Source of the DNA: Acanthosoma haemorrhoidale
Lineage: Eukaryota; Arthropoda; Insecta; Hemiptera; Acanthosomatidae
Assembly: GCA_930367205.1 (NCBI GenBank)
Contig: OV884011.1
Span: forward strand, 112,521,139 to 112,585,138
Direction: 5' to 3'
Length of the DNA stretch: 64,000 nucleotides
Shown here: positions 1 through 10,922 of the stretch, one piece after another
Numbering within the stretch: the first letter of the stretch is position 1
Layout: each line of letters starts with the position of its first letter
Position numbers and translations under genes: made by a program
The notes under the pieces: model-generated
What the model saw: only the letters and a program-made list of their open reading frames with translations
Told to the model about the DNA's origin: nothing
Database searches by the model: none

Positions 1-900
1 TATGGCACTCCATTTGAGTTGCTTGCCTAATATAAGTTCTAGGTAGGTGGTCTAGGATATAGCAAGCATTGCTATGGGTTGGTTGAACAGCAATGAAGGG
101 TGACAGTGGCATAGAAGGACTTTTAGCATTCACTGTGAATTTCAGCCAGGAAAGCCAAGATTCTACAGCTTCTAAGTCAAAGTGTTCCTGCATCACTTTA
201 GAGGCAAGGGTGAGATCAGGATTAGAGGAGAAGATGGCTTTGTCAAATTTATAGAGGGTGGTTTAAGAATAAGGTATATCAGCAGAGTACAAAAGGAACA
301 CCAGTCGTAGTAGGAATGAAGTGGGTGTGGTAGAGCGCGGCAATATCTTCCAAATAGGTTGCCATAACTTGTTGCTTGCGAACTTGTGGTTTAGCAGAGA
401 GGGGGGAATCATGGTATGTTTCATGTTATTCATAAAAATATGTTTCTTAGTAATGTTAATTAATGTATTAATTGGTTTTGGTTGGTAATCATACAGGTCT
501 AATTTTAATAACTAACAGTATCACACACACGGTATCACAGAAAAATTAGTAGAAGGCCGAGGATTGGAACCCTATAAAACATTTAGCAGAATGGCTAGCG
601 AGTCCAATTCCCGCGTTGGCGATGCGAGTACCCACCTTGTTCCAGTGTTATGGCTAAGGTTCCACCTATCTTGTCATTCTTGTTCACGCGCTTGTGATTC
701 TTATCTACTAATTCCTAAGGAAACTTAGCAGGTCTGGTTGAAAGGACATCTGAACGGTAATCGAAAGTTGTCTAGCCCTGCTTATACTGACTATGTTGTT
801 TTAGTCGCTTAATCTTCTTTATGCGTGGGCAATTCGATATTTTCGTGATAATGTTTTTTTCAACTGGGAATGTCTTCTTATTTGACCTTTAGGTTTTCGT
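1..900. other. upstream intergenic sequence, no gene recognised
   Basis: No long open frame. Around 545-640 there is a patch of higher GC content with a weak tRNA B-box-like string on the - strand, possibly an old SINE. A phrase near 103-120 (TGACAGTGG.ATAGA.GGAC) recurs at 8800-8818 in HAUS5 intron 7, a hint of another dispersed repeat. Confidence 0.3.
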
Positions 901-902
901 AT

Positions 903-920
903 ATCGATCGATCGATCGAT
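903..920. promoter_or_regulatory. (ATCG)n tract upstream of HAUS5, DRE-like
   Basis: A run of about four and a half ATCG units lies about 70 bp before the HAUS5 start codon. With the preceding bases it reads TATCGATCG, close to the DREF site TATCGATA known from Drosophila promoters of proliferation genes. That would suit a mitotic gene. It could equally be a chance microsatellite. No TATA box or initiator is obvious here. Confidence 0.3.
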
Positions 921-930
921 TCAACCTTTG

Positions 931-1005
931 ATGAATCATGATATGTTATTGAAATTATTTGTGAAAACTACCCGCGCATATTATTCGAAATGGAAAACTG
1001 GTTGA
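931..1005 (+). other. possible upstream ORF overlapping the HAUS5 start
   Basis: An ATG at 931 opens a 24-codon frame that ends at a TGA at 1003-1005, inside the first HAUS5 exon and in another frame. If transcription starts upstream of 931 this uORF would lower translation from 990. If the start site lies between 931 and 990 it is irrelevant. Only a mapped transcription start would decide. Confidence 0.25.
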
Positions 1006-1066
1006 GGGCTATGGAATATGCCCCTATTAATGAAGATTTAGATGACTTACTTGCTCATCTTAAAAG
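990..1066 (+). CDS. HAUS5: HAUS5 exon 1
   Basis: Coding part of exon 1, residues 1-25 plus two bases of codon 26. It begins MENWLRAMEYAPINEDLDDL. The donor is AAAAG|GTACGG. A second in-frame ATG lies at 1011 and could also serve, but the first has the better context and keeps the conserved Trp near the N-terminus. Confidence 0.75.
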
Positions 1067-4000
1067 GTACGGATTTTCTGTAAGATTGTAACTTAAATAT
1101 ATTTGTTTTAAGTCTTATCTAGACTATATGTCATAATTCGAAGGCTAGCTCTCCATGAACAGTAATTGCTCTGAGTGCTATTGGGTTTTTAATGCGATGA
1201 TTATTTATTTACTTTATAAATTCATTTTTGATAGACTTCACTTTACCAATGAAATAATATATGATTCTTAACATTACACAATTCATTTTTCTTCTAAGGA
1301 GCCCAATCATCCTTTAGGGAAGTAATTTATTTTTTAAGTTCTTTCTGCCCTCTAAAATTGTCCTTCATTTTGATATTTAAAGTTTAATCTACCAATCTCT
1401 ATTCAAATCCAAATCTTCTGTTTACCTATTTTAAAATATAAAGATATCTTATGTGATAATGTATTTATTCTTGTTCAATTTATGCTGTGCTGCCCTGGAA
1501 CTAATGCATCACTTGAAAGACTTTTTCTATTGCTAATGATATTTATACAAGGGAGAAATAGAAATTAAATGTTGATACTCTGGCCGCAGCACTTCCTGTT
1601 AAATTAAACATGAAAGCTGTTTCTTGTTCAGATATTTCCAATGTATCATTATCAGAATATGATACATTGATGAAAGTATTCATTTAATGGAAAAGTGCTT
1701 CTTTACTTAATAATTAATAGGTATGTAAGCATAACTACAACATAAAATGTTACAAATATTTTAATTATATACCTATTTATTAAATTATTGTTGCAAAAAA
1801 GTAGAATGTTTTTTATATTTATGATACCTTTTTCTTCAATTTATCTGTGCCCTCCTTTTTTGTAAAAAAGGTGGTCGCCTTGTGTCCAAGCATTCGATAG
1901 TACCAGGGATATGTTTCGCAATATATTTGGATAATCATTGTCAACCAATGAGAATTTTTCTGCCAATTTATTTCCTGTCGTATATCCCCTTAGTAAGTTT
2001 GAATTATTTGTATGCAGGGGTTGTTAATTATTGGGTTTATTAATGATTTTGGAGCAGTTCGAGTAGAGATTTACATTTCATTTCAATTTTAGTGTTTCCA
2101 CTCCAAGAACAAGAAAGGTATGGAAGCATGTTGTTACTCATATTCGCCCTAAGAAAGAGTCTGAAATAGTGAAAAAGCAATGCTTGTTACATAAACTCAG
2201 CACTTGTACCCCGCCATATTTTGAAATTGAGGTAAATATATATGTTTATGTTATTAACTGTCAAGATGTGGTATTTATCCCACTATAGATAAATAAAAAA
2301 AAGATATATTAATTAGATAAAGAAAAAATCCAGTGACAAACCCAGACAGTAGTTATCAACTATTGCTAAGATAGTGACAATTCAGAGGAAGAGTAGTACC
2401 TGACCAGAGATTGGGAGGTCCCATGTTTGAACCCTGGCCATATCACTATCTTTTTTCTTTCCCTAATAATTATATGCTTCTATTTTATCTATTCTAGATT
2501 AAATTATTCATCTTTTAATATAAGTCATCTTGCAGGTCCAGTTAAATTGTTTAAAAGATTTTGATTCTTATTCAGAAAAGAAACAAGGCCAGTCAAAATT
2601 GAATAAAATTTTAAAACAAATTGAGGAAAAGAAAATATCTATTGCAGAAAGGCTTCAAAAATTTGAACTTTCTCGTATGTAACACTTTTGTATTTCATTG
2701 TCATTAAGCGTTTAATAAAATTCTCTTTTAGAGTATTCCCATCTTAGTTTTGTATTACAGGCCATGGCTTTGTTCCAGTGGAAAATAAGGATGAGGGGAA
2801 ACAAATTTTTGGAATAACAAGGTTATACTACAATATTATCAGATGAACCCGAAAAAGTCGACGACAAATACCACAATTTGGAAATTGCCAATTATTGGGA
2901 TAGTACATTAAAAACTATTGTCACCTAAACTCAGAATGTGCCAAATGCTCCCAGAACCATCATATATCTCTATGCCAATCGCAATGCTCACCACCCAGCT
3001 TTTTTCACAAAATTATTATCTGTAATGTTCCTCAGTGATGAACAGCCCTTGAATGTCTCACTGTCACTCCACAAAGCTTCTTAATTGGAATTCTAATGGA
3101 TATAAACCTAAGGTCTTATCTGAATTTTTACAATGACATGGAATTGATATATCTTGTATCTTTTAAATCCTCTTAAAATCTACAGATAAGTTAGTGAATA
3201 TTCAGGAAACAGATAACATAGACAAACTAAAAATTCTTGAGGAGGAGATAATGAATTCTCCACTGTTTTCACCATGAACAAATAGAAGTTACCCTCGTCA
3301 CAGACCAGAAAACACCCGACTACTTTCCTTATTTTTATGTCAATAAATCTTCGGCATCAGAATAGAGAGTTGGGACTAGTTCACAATCCCAACACCACAA
3401 GCGCTGGTGTAGTAACCCCAGATTGGCCAAAATAAATGGACTCCACTTGGCTGAAATAAATTGCTCTCTCTATGGCTGCAACAGGAATGTGCCCAACTAC
3501 ATAAGGGAAAAATTCTGAACTTTTTTATTCAGTCAGAATCAGACACTTGAAGTGAACACACTTCTCTATGCACTGGTGCTTGCTGATCTGCTCGAACCAT
3601 TACTTATTTAATTATCTCTACACCTCTCCTTCCTAACCTTGCTAGCTTTAGTCCGGTGCAGTCAGCCTCCACCCTCTCTCAGTGGAGTTCCCTGACTTCT
3701 GCCCTGCTTAACTACGCTTTTTTCTTTGGGCAGCTTCTGCTGGAACACCACACCTTCCTAGAGGCACTCTCTCAGCAGTCCAGTCCACCTCTTTTCGGTT
3801 CACACTCGCCTTTGGGATCTAGACGGTTTTAGCCAACCGTCAGAACTCTGGCATTCCAAGACCATGTAAAATACCACAAAAACTAGCCTGTACCTCTTCT
3901 CCTGAACAGAGTAGTGCACTATTGGAGCCATAGAACATCGAATAGAGTATAAGCAGCAAAACGAGGGTGGAGGTTGGCCCTAGTGCCTTCCTCATCCCCA

Positions 4001-7000
4001 CTCCAGAAATCCCTTCCTTAGCCACTCGACTCCCATTGATATTCCCAGTACTTATTTACCTTGTAGTTGTTTAACTTGATAATTTTCAAGTGTTAGATGT
4101 GTTATTATATTCACCTATCATACCTTGCTGGGTCGCATTTAGCTTTAGCGCCAAAAAACAAATTACAAGGCAGTTTCTCCTTCCATTACATACCACCAGT
4201 AAATTAATCTATATATTCATTTAGATTATTTTATGTTCCATTAAAATGTTTTAATATCACCAGCATTCAACCATGGGTAATTTCAAACCATTAGTTGAAA
4301 CATCCTCAAAACTGAATTCTAATATTGTTTTAAATTATTCGTCTTTTTTTAAATATCATTTTAGAATGAAAATATTGGCCATAACTCTAAACATAATTTA
4401 TTTTGATTTTCTCAAACACTTGAAAGAGCTTTAGTTTTATTTCCTTTCCTGGTTCGGACATGTAAAATCCCCCTTAAGGCAGCACCTGGTAGCAAGCTAT
4501 AAACCTCTCCCAATTCTGTCCAATCTAGAAGTAGTTGCTATATAAATCAATTCAGACAGAGGATCTTCCATAAATATAATTTCTGGGTACCTTCATATGA
4601 ATCTGAAACTCCTACAAAATATACTTCCCAGAAGTCCAACATTACATTACTGAGGTTGCAGGGCATAAAATAATAATGGTAAAAGACTAAAAAATGTAAT
4701 TTATAGTGTCTATCCCTACACTCCTAACTCCCAATGAGCAGGTATATTACCCCTCCCAGACTGGTTACCTTCCAGATATATTAGATATCACTCTCAGTTG
4801 AAATGTAACCTTTTTTTCCTTAATCTTAAAAGTCTTCTCTGAGTTAGGTTCTGACCACTACCCCATTATATATCCATCTAAAGGCTCCAAATGATGTCCA
4901 TCATCTGGTAACAGGTAATTAGGATTTGGATAATTGGAATTGATCAGAAATGAATAATCGACTCTACATACCATTCAAAAATGATTCTTAATCTGCCATT
5001 AACCAAGCCATAGATAACCTTAACCATCTAACTTATGATTCTATCTGCCGTTCAACCTGTCAACTGTTTTTAATCAACGGATTTAAAATAATCTGGCTTT
5101 CCCAGATATTTTAAATAAAAAAATTCTTGAAAAAATACTTTTTGTAAAAGGTGGCAACATTTACATGATACAACTTTGAAAAAAATAGTTAACCGACTTT
5201 CTTGCCTAGACAAGCTAAGATATACACAAGACAAAACAACTGGTAAACTGGCATTATGGAAAGAAACCAGAGTTCTTGGAATTCCCCGATGATAAAATTT
5301 GAAACCTTGCGGCAGTTACTGATGAATAGGATTTGTGACAAAAGCAGTGCTATTCTAATATCAAATATGAATTTATGAGTGATAATAATTCCCATAGTAT
5401 TTTTGTGAGTGGATACTGGACATCATTCGAAAAAGTCTAGATGAGGCTCAACCACTGGTATCATTCCTACCTAAATATATTGCCTCTTGTAACTAATATC
5501 TTAATTATATAAGTAAGTTATCTGCAATTCTGTTTTGATTCGGGTAAGGTGGTTCCTTAACACCTGTGATAATTAGGGAACTCTCACCTTGACCTTGGTA
5601 CTGCCACCAGCCTCCAGTAAAAAATTTGTGGTTTGCAGGGTGGTCGACACACCTATATCTTAGGATATCTCTGACTGTCAGAAATGGCATGGTGTACATC
5701 AGCAGAATGTGTCATCTCAGGTTACAGAACCTTGCAATCCTTTCCTATTCTTTCAACTTATCCTAGTACGAACAGATGCTTACCAATTTAATATTTATTA
5801 TTATTATGTCAATGTTATTTCATTATTATTAACACAGACAGAGGGATTAACTTTTAACACCGCATCCTACTTTTATACATGAATATATAACTGTTGTTGA
5901 TACAAGTGGTAACTTGTTGGGTTTGATGGCCATGAATCATAAAATAGTTTTCTAATGAATTCTAGGAAAGAACTCATTACTAGAAGAAGAACTATTAAAG
6001 GAATCTTTTTTTAAGCTAGATCACTTAAAAAAAAAAAAGAAAACAGTTGAGAGACTTATTCAGAAATTTGAAAATGACACTAAAATACTCAAAAGGCTGA
6101 GAGCTGAGCCAAATAAATTTGTTCATTATGGTTCAGAGGTAATTGAATAATTTATTAAACATCTAAACTAGATAAATAAAATAGTTAATCACACCTGATG
6201 TTTACTTGGTCCAATTTTAGGTTTCAGACTGGGAAAGAAAAGTTCTCATGTACATTGCAGAACTGCCTCCTGGAATTGAGTTCGAAACAATTGTTTTGAA
6301 AATGGAAGAACTTCTTAAATCTTCACAGTTTCCTGCTCTTCCTGATTGGTATTGGTTGATTATACCTACAATAAGTGTTTAAACGTTCAGACTTGCCACT
6401 TCCACTGTTTGATTAATGGTCCAACTGTTGATTCAAAACTTTAGAATGAAAATACATTTAGATCACAATTTAGTCTTAAGTAACTTTGCCCCATTCAATA
6501 TAAAATATACTTGATTAAATTAAGATTACTACTGTCTTGCCTACCCACCTATACATACGTTTAGCTATATATGTGTATAAAAGTTACCTTTTATAATAAA
6601 TATTAATTTTGAACTTAACATAAATCTTTAACTAAAAACTATAATATTAAGTAGAGTTAATATCTAGGTTGCTGGTTTATCTGTATATACAAGTAAAGGA
6701 GAAACTGCTTTTCATTTTTTATCAAATAAGTAAATTAAAATTAATTGACAAGTGATGAAAGATTCAAGGAGAGATATTACTGACTTGGTGTCTGCCTTTC
6801 TTAGTCAACTAGCAAAACTTAGATAACCTGAAACAGCCAAATCCTCACTTGCCATTTCTTTTGTAACACAAATAGCTAACCACAGTTTTTTCCATGACTT
6901 TTTCAAAGAGATTTTTGTGATACAATCCCAAGTGTCATCAACCATGTAAATAACGTCATTCATATTGATTGATTTCAACAAATCAATGTTGTTTTAATTG

Positions 7001-10000
7001 TAAGTTATCCCAGTCACCCTCCTAATAAATTTAATTGCAACCTCTTGATAACCACCCTATAATCATTCAACTTGGCGAAATATTTAATAATAAAAGACTT
7101 GAAATTTTGTTGTTAAAATCTGAATTTTTGTTTGTCAAATTCAGGGATCGTACTGAGGCATTAACGGAAATGGAAAGTATATTACCTGGTAACGTGAAAC
7201 TTTTGAATGCAAGGCAGTCAGAGTTAGAAGAAATTGATAAAAAACTAAAAGACATAAAAAATAATGTTACTAGGATGATTTTACAGGTTGTTAAATTATT
7301 GATATTTTTTTTTACTATTTTAAAACAATTATTATATGATATTTTTATTTAACAGGGAAACCATATTAGTGTTAAAGAGGCCAACTCTTTGTTGGACAGT
7401 TTTGACGAAAGAATAATGAAAGAAGTACAATCTGCTGGTAAACTTTTAGTTGAAACTAAGCCACCATATTTACTGCAAACTGAACGACATACGATTTCCA
7501 GGTTCAACCATCTAATAGTATGTCTTAATAATTTATAATCCTAATTTAATGAATTAATTAATTTAAATTAAAGTAAAATTAATTTAATGAATTACCATGC
7601 TCAAAATGCAAGAATTATATTTGGTCTGTCTAAAACATTATATATGTAGTATGGTAATGAAATGGATTTCAACATAATTATTTTGCTGATTTGTAGATAT
7701 CTTAATTTAATCAAATAAACCTTCTGTATCTCCAAAATGTAGTTAATTTAATAAAAACGTTTTTGATAGCTCTTAAGTTGTCAGCATGTCATTGTCACAT
7801 CCCAGCTTTCTGTCCAGTCAATATACACATTTTACCTTGTGTCAACTCGGGTAAAAAAGTTTTTAACCTCAGCGAGTGCCGTGAGAACTTGAAATCAATA
7901 AATTAAAAAAAAATTCTTACGTTTTTAATGTACCGAAAATTTGTTTTATAACTGTGTCATACACTTTATTTCATTTTACTTTTTCTCTTTGCAATGTATT
8001 GTTGTTTTTTTGTTAGCCAGAATTTCATTTATTTATTTGTATCCTATTGTTATTCCTTTAGGACAATGTCCTAGCATATATTTTTTTATTCTAAGCTACA
8101 ACTCAATACACGCCATTCAATAATCTTTTACTGAACATAAATTCTTTAATTCCTGTGTCATTTAGACTTTTACTTGAAACAGTAATTCAAGTAAGACAAA
8201 TAAGGCTTTCTGGATAAGTTCATTGCACAATTGCATACATTAATATCAGCGGTGATTTTCCTTCCTCATAGCTACATATCATTGGTATACATATAGAGTG
8301 AAAGTTTGGGTCAAAACATCTTATTGAATTGTTATCAGCCCTGTTTTCTTAAAATTACAATGAAACTCCTCATCTTAAAATGTTGGTCATCCTGCGGGCC
8401 CAGACAAACCAACAACAGAAGAAGCACTTTCTTGTAATTCATTTTTCATATTGCTGACTTTAATGCAAATTAATTGAATGGCTTGGGTACCTCCAAGCAA
8501 TGGAGATCATAATGATTCGATAGGATCCAAATGGCGGGAATTCCCCTCGATTGGGGCTAAAAGTGCAGCCTCTAAGCCTCACTTGAAGTAGGAGAATGAT
8601 CCAGCCTTATCAACTCTCTTGCAATTAGTATCTCAGCTGAAAAAGGGGTTGCATCAAAGCAAATGGGCGTACAAAAAGTATCTTGAAATGTTCACCAATT
8701 TCCATGAATTGCATATGTCTAATGCATTCAACGGAAGAATCCTGATGGTAAAAATAATGATCAAATGTTTAATGAAGAGAAAGAAGAAAAAAAACTCAGT
8801 GACAGTGGAATAGAGGACATCAAAAAGATAGAAAATTGTGTAATACTTTTTTTTATTCTGGACCAGTATTTCCTTTTCTAGTTTGCATAATAATAATAAT
8901 AAACATTGTTCAATATCAGATGAAGACGATATCTTATACTTATGTATGACAAAATTGTGCCGCACATTACAAAATAAAAATCTATCAATGAATGTATCTA
9001 GGGAAGCAAAGCAAGATTTCATTCACCAATTCTCACAATATTTCTATTCTTTTTTATATTGTGCTATTTTGTGTGGGCAAAGTCGTGATTGTTATTAAAT
9101 TAAATAATAATTTTTATTATTAATTTATTAAGTTTCTCTCTTACAACAATTGTATCTATTTTTTTCTTTACAGGAATCCAAAGCAAATGACATCAGTAAA
9201 TGGCTTCCTATGGAAAACGGTGATTATAATTCTGCTGAATTGCCTCTACCTTCTTCATCTAATGTTTCTTTGCCTGCAAGACCCTTAACAAGGAAATTAA
9301 TCAATTCTATCTCTAAAGAAGTAACTGCTTTCAAAGATCTGTCTTTAAGGTAAACTATAAATATTTGCTTTACACCAAATAAAAAAAAATATAATGAAGG
9401 GTTTGTCCAATCGCCAAGAAAAATCTAAATTATTAGTTCTAGCTTTATTTATAAAACATTTTGCTTGCTATAACATATATATATATGCTATAACATATAC
9501 TATAACATACTTCAATTTTTTTGTTTCAGTCAGACTGTACCTGATCATGTTATAAATTATATTGAACCTTGCATTTTAAGCCATAACCAATATCTTCAGT
9601 TCAATAATATGATGAAAATAAATTCAAAACTTATAGCTCTGGAGGAAAAAATATCTAACATCAACGTACCTAGTATTGGTATATACTTTGTTTTTTTTAC
9701 ATTTTGTATTTTAGTTTTACTATACTATATGTAATCATTAAGAGTTTACAGGCTCTCATATGATGTAAAGGTAAGCATAACTGCTATAGGAAAGTCCTGG
9801 CTTCAAATCTTTATGCCAGTGACTGGCTATTTGACTTTTATTAAAGGGGTGTCAGTTTAACTCAAATTTTGTTGGGCACACCAAATAAAAACTGATACTT
9901 TGGAAGAAGTGTGAAGGAGAGAGAGGGTGTCCATGCCTATACTGTCATGCAACAAACAAGTTTTAAAAGGTCCACAGGAAACTGACTGTCAGGTGGATCT

Positions 10001-10696
10001 GATTATGCTTGCTTCAAATGTTGTATTCATTGCTTTAACTCTACAGCAGGAGGTTTCTATGTTTTGTTGAAAGTTAAGTCATCAAATTCAGTCAGGCAGT
10101 GGCTGCAATTAGAAATTTGTGACTCCCAACAGTAGAGCCTGATTTGTCTGCTATTAACAGAGATACAAGATCCTAACTGGATTTTTTTTTTAAAGGCTAC
10201 TTTTTTGTTTCTTAGTCATTAGGAGCTAAATTGTGTAGCACTGGTTATATATTACAAGGTGATTATTTTCTATTTATTTCAGGTAATTTTTCTATGAACA
10301 ATAGTTCAAAAAATAGAATCGATGAAATGTGTTTAAATGTATCAGAGAAGATGAAATATCTCAAAAGTGAAACAGAAGCATTAGAAGATGTATATGAAAA
10401 AGTCAAAGCCGCTTTTAATTTTTTGTATGTTTTCATTATTATTTTATATCCATCTGCATATGTTCAATTATTTTGATATAAATAAGACATACTTTAAACA
10501 ATTTTAGCAATACTTTTATTACTACTAATAAATGGGTGAATTTTTTTTTTTTAGGCAAAAACAGCCACTCAATGAAAGCCTTACAGGGTTACTCATAGAA
10601 AACAAAGACATAAGTTACTGGTTAAGTAGGTTTACAAGTGCAAAAAAGGTGCATGATCATGAGCTGTGGATTCTAAACAGTCAGCTTAAGCAATAG
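990..10696 (+). CDS. HAUS5: HAUS augmin-like complex subunit 5 (Dgt5-like), 11 coding exons
   Basis: Augmin is an eight-subunit complex that binds existing spindle microtubules and recruits gamma-tubulin ring complex to nucleate branches. HAUS5 is one of its long coiled-coil subunits. Eleven exons join in frame (990-1066, 2093-2231, 2536-2674, 5966-6138, 6221-6348, 7145-7286, 7356-7517, 9174-9349, 9530-9678, 10283-10424, 10555-10696), each intron GT-AG, giving 1569 nt or 522 residues plus stop. Family signs, compared from memory with human HAUS5: VWKHVVTHIRP near residue 37 matches [28 protein letters not shown] near 178 matches the [15 protein letters not shown] block; a GN..S block opens exon 7; SLPARPLTRKL in exon 8 matches [14 protein letters not shown]. 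Most of the chain is helical and rich in Lys, Glu and Leu. It is shorter than human HAUS5 (about 633 residues), mainly in the middle. The start has a good context (cgaaATGG). Splice joins are not confirmed by RNA. Without expression data the identification is by weak but ordered similarity. Confidence 0.85.
1488..1687 (+). pseudogene. hAT transposase C-terminal dimerisation domain relic
   Basis: In HAUS5 intron 1. Conceptual translation gives PGTNASLERLF, then after one frameshift FSIANDIYTREK, a stop, and KLNVDTLAAALPVKLNM. This is the hAT C-terminal pattern (P.TNA..ERLFS....I.T..RNRL...TL...L.VK.N) of the ZMYM/DUF4371-like group. The frame closes at TAA 1685-1687. One frameshift and one stop make it dead. 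No terminal inverted repeats were found. Confidence 0.65.
2093..2231 (+). CDS. HAUS5: HAUS5 exon 2
   Basis: Acceptor CAATTTTAG|T, donor GAG|GTAAAT. It encodes about residues 26-72 and contains VWKHVVTHIRPKKESEIVKK, the best N-terminal match to HAUS5 (human [20 protein letters not shown]). This is the strongest single exon for the family call. Confidence 0.85.
2361..2455 (+). repeat. tRNA-derived SINE-like fragment in HAUS5 intron 2
   Basis: The stretch contains a tRNA-like 3' half with a B-box-like string (TGTTTGAACCC, close to GGTTCRANYCC) preceded by GGGAGGTCCCA. It is bracketed by the inverted 9-mers AGATAGTGA (2369-2377) and TCACTATCT (2443-2451). Too degenerate to be a functional tRNA. 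Confidence 0.45.
2536..2674 (+). CDS. HAUS5: HAUS5 exon 3
   Basis: Acceptor TTGCAG|GTC, donor CTC|GTATGT. Residues 73-118, a charged helical stretch (KLNKILKQIEEKKISIAERL) typical of the family's first coiled coil. It ends with the first base of an Arg codon completed in exon 4. Confidence 0.85.
2761..3160 (+). pseudogene. Jockey/X-element-like LINE relic: ORF1 end and ORF2 start
   Basis: Within HAUS5 intron 3. One frame from about 2763 to 3000, with only two stops, reads FGITRLYYNIIR, TRKSRRQIPQFGNCQLLG and then KNYCHLNSECAKCSQNHHI followed by SLC: the basic stretch and CCHC zinc knuckles of a Jockey-type Gag. The first Cys of the first knuckle is replaced by Phe. About 85 bp later LNWNSNGYKPKVLSEFLQ, a stop, and HGIDISCI match the N-terminus of the LINE endonuclease (WN.NGL..K..EL..FL....IDI). 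The order ORF1 then ORF2 is as expected for one copy. Stops make it inactive. Confidence 0.7.
3570..3940 (+). repeat. L-family LTR-like repeat, copy a
   Basis: Aligned by eye in inverted orientation with 34693-35205 and 56938-57430. Shared blocks: GCACTGGTGCTTGCTG near 3570, CCTAACCTTGCTAGCTTTAG near 3634, and GGTTCACACTCGCCTTTGGG near 3798. The 3' end seen in the other copies is not recognisable here, so this copy is older or belongs to a related subfamily. Confidence 0.6.
3941..4727. other. intron 3 sequence between repeat blocks
   Basis: Presumably the decayed middle of the LINE endonuclease plus flanking repeat. Short runs such as YYPSQTGYLPD just downstream fit, but I could not follow a frame through 4050-4700. 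Confidence 0.3.
4728..5060 (+). pseudogene. Jockey-like LINE endonuclease C-terminal relic
   Basis: GYLPDILDITLS at about 4772-4807, then after a stop a frame ending in SELGSDHYPI at about 4843-4872, match the end of the Jockey endonuclease (PDvLDi.L ... LSSDH.Pi). The His of SDH is the catalytic residue in this family. A following stretch (AINQAIDNLNHLTYDSICRS) fits the linker before the reverse transcriptase. Same strand and order as the relic at 2761-3160, so probably the same insertion, split by the LTR-like repeat at 3570-3940. Confidence 0.65.
5061..5965. other. 3' part of HAUS5 intron 3, nothing recognised
   Basis: AT-rich with a GC-richer patch at 5540-5700. A minus-strand frame of about 64 codons there has no family I know. 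Ends at the exon 4 acceptor. Confidence 0.3.
5966..6138 (+). CDS. HAUS5: HAUS5 exon 4
   Basis: Acceptor AATTCTAG|GA after a 3.3-kb intron filled with transposon relics; donor GAG|GTAATT. Residues 119-176. The first two bases complete an Arg codon with exon 3, and the frame stays open to the donor. Lys/Glu/Leu-rich coiled coil. Confidence 0.82.
6221..6348 (+). CDS. HAUS5: HAUS5 exon 5
   Basis: Acceptor AATTTTAG|GTT, donor GATTG|GTATTG. Residues 177-218, containing [20 protein letters not shown], which lines up with the [20 protein letters not shown] block of human HAUS5. Confidence 0.85.
7145..7286 (+). CDS. HAUS5: HAUS5 exon 6
   Basis: Acceptor AAATTCAG|G, donor CAG|GTTGTT (a weak donor, but it keeps frame). 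The first base completes a Trp codon with exon 5. Residues 219-266 form a charged helix (KLLNARQSELEEIDKKLKDI). Confidence 0.82.
7356..7517 (+). CDS. HAUS5: HAUS5 exon 7
   Basis: Acceptor TTTAACAG|GGA, donor ATA|GTATGT, exactly 54 codons. It starts GNHISVKEANSLLDSFDERI, matching the position and spacing of human GNSASK...GEVLALVQRKV. Residues 267-320. Confidence 0.85.
7518..9173 (+). other. HAUS5 intron 7
   Basis: Bounded by donor GTATGT and acceptor TTTACAG. A GC-richer block at 8388-8820 is open for about 65 codons in one frame but matches no family I know. Its end (near 8800) resembles bases 103-120 at the window start, so it is likely a repeat. Confidence 0.35.
9174..9349 (+). CDS. HAUS5: HAUS5 exon 8
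   Basis: Acceptor TTTACAG|GAA, donor TTAAG|GTAAAC. Residues 321-378. It holds SLPARPLTRKLINSISKEVT, comparable to the family block [20 protein letters not shown], followed by a helix. Confidence 0.83.
9530..9678 (+). CDS. HAUS5: HAUS5 exon 9
   Basis: Acceptor TTGTTTCAG|T, donor ATTG|GTATAT. Residues 379-428; the first base completes a Ser codon. Helical region with YLQFNNMMKINSKLIALEEK. Confidence 0.8.
9749..9830 (+). repeat. tRNA-derived SINE head in HAUS5 intron 9
   Basis: Begins GGCTCTCATATGATGTAAAG, has an A-box-like segment and a B-box-like GGCTTCAAATC at the right spacing. The start matches the SINE head at 27.7 kb (GGCTCTCATGAGGTATGGTG on the - strand), so the two appear to be one family. 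The body up to about 10200 may belong to it. Confidence 0.5.
10283..10424 (+). CDS. HAUS5: HAUS5 exon 10
   Basis: Acceptor TTATTTCAG|GT, donor TTTTT|GTATGT. Residues 428-475. Highly charged coiled coil (VSEKMKYLKSETEALEDVYE). Confidence 0.82.
10555..10696 (+). CDS. HAUS5: HAUS5 exon 11 (terminal)
   Basis: Acceptor after a T-rich tract (TTTTTTTAG|G), ending at TAG 10694-10696. Residues 476-522, ending NSQLKQ. A short, weakly conserved C-terminus is usual for this family. Confidence 0.82.
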
Positions 10697-10922
10697 TTTA
10701 GAACCCCAATTACTTCATATTTTCTATGCTGTGCTCTTTTATTATTATGTTATATTATTTTATTGTTTTATATTTATTTAGCTACACAATATTCATATGT
10801 TATTAAAATTTTAAATATATTTTTATTATCTTGTCATATAATTGGTCTATTTACCCTTAAGTCTCTAATACAATAATTTCCGATATGTTAAGATTACATC
10901 CTATCACACAAATCATCTCATA

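Noticed and set aside
8619..9098. Frames of 64-122 codons in HAUS5 intron 7
   Set aside because: They lie between two well-supported exons on the same strand, are AT-driven and do not keep the HAUS5 frame.
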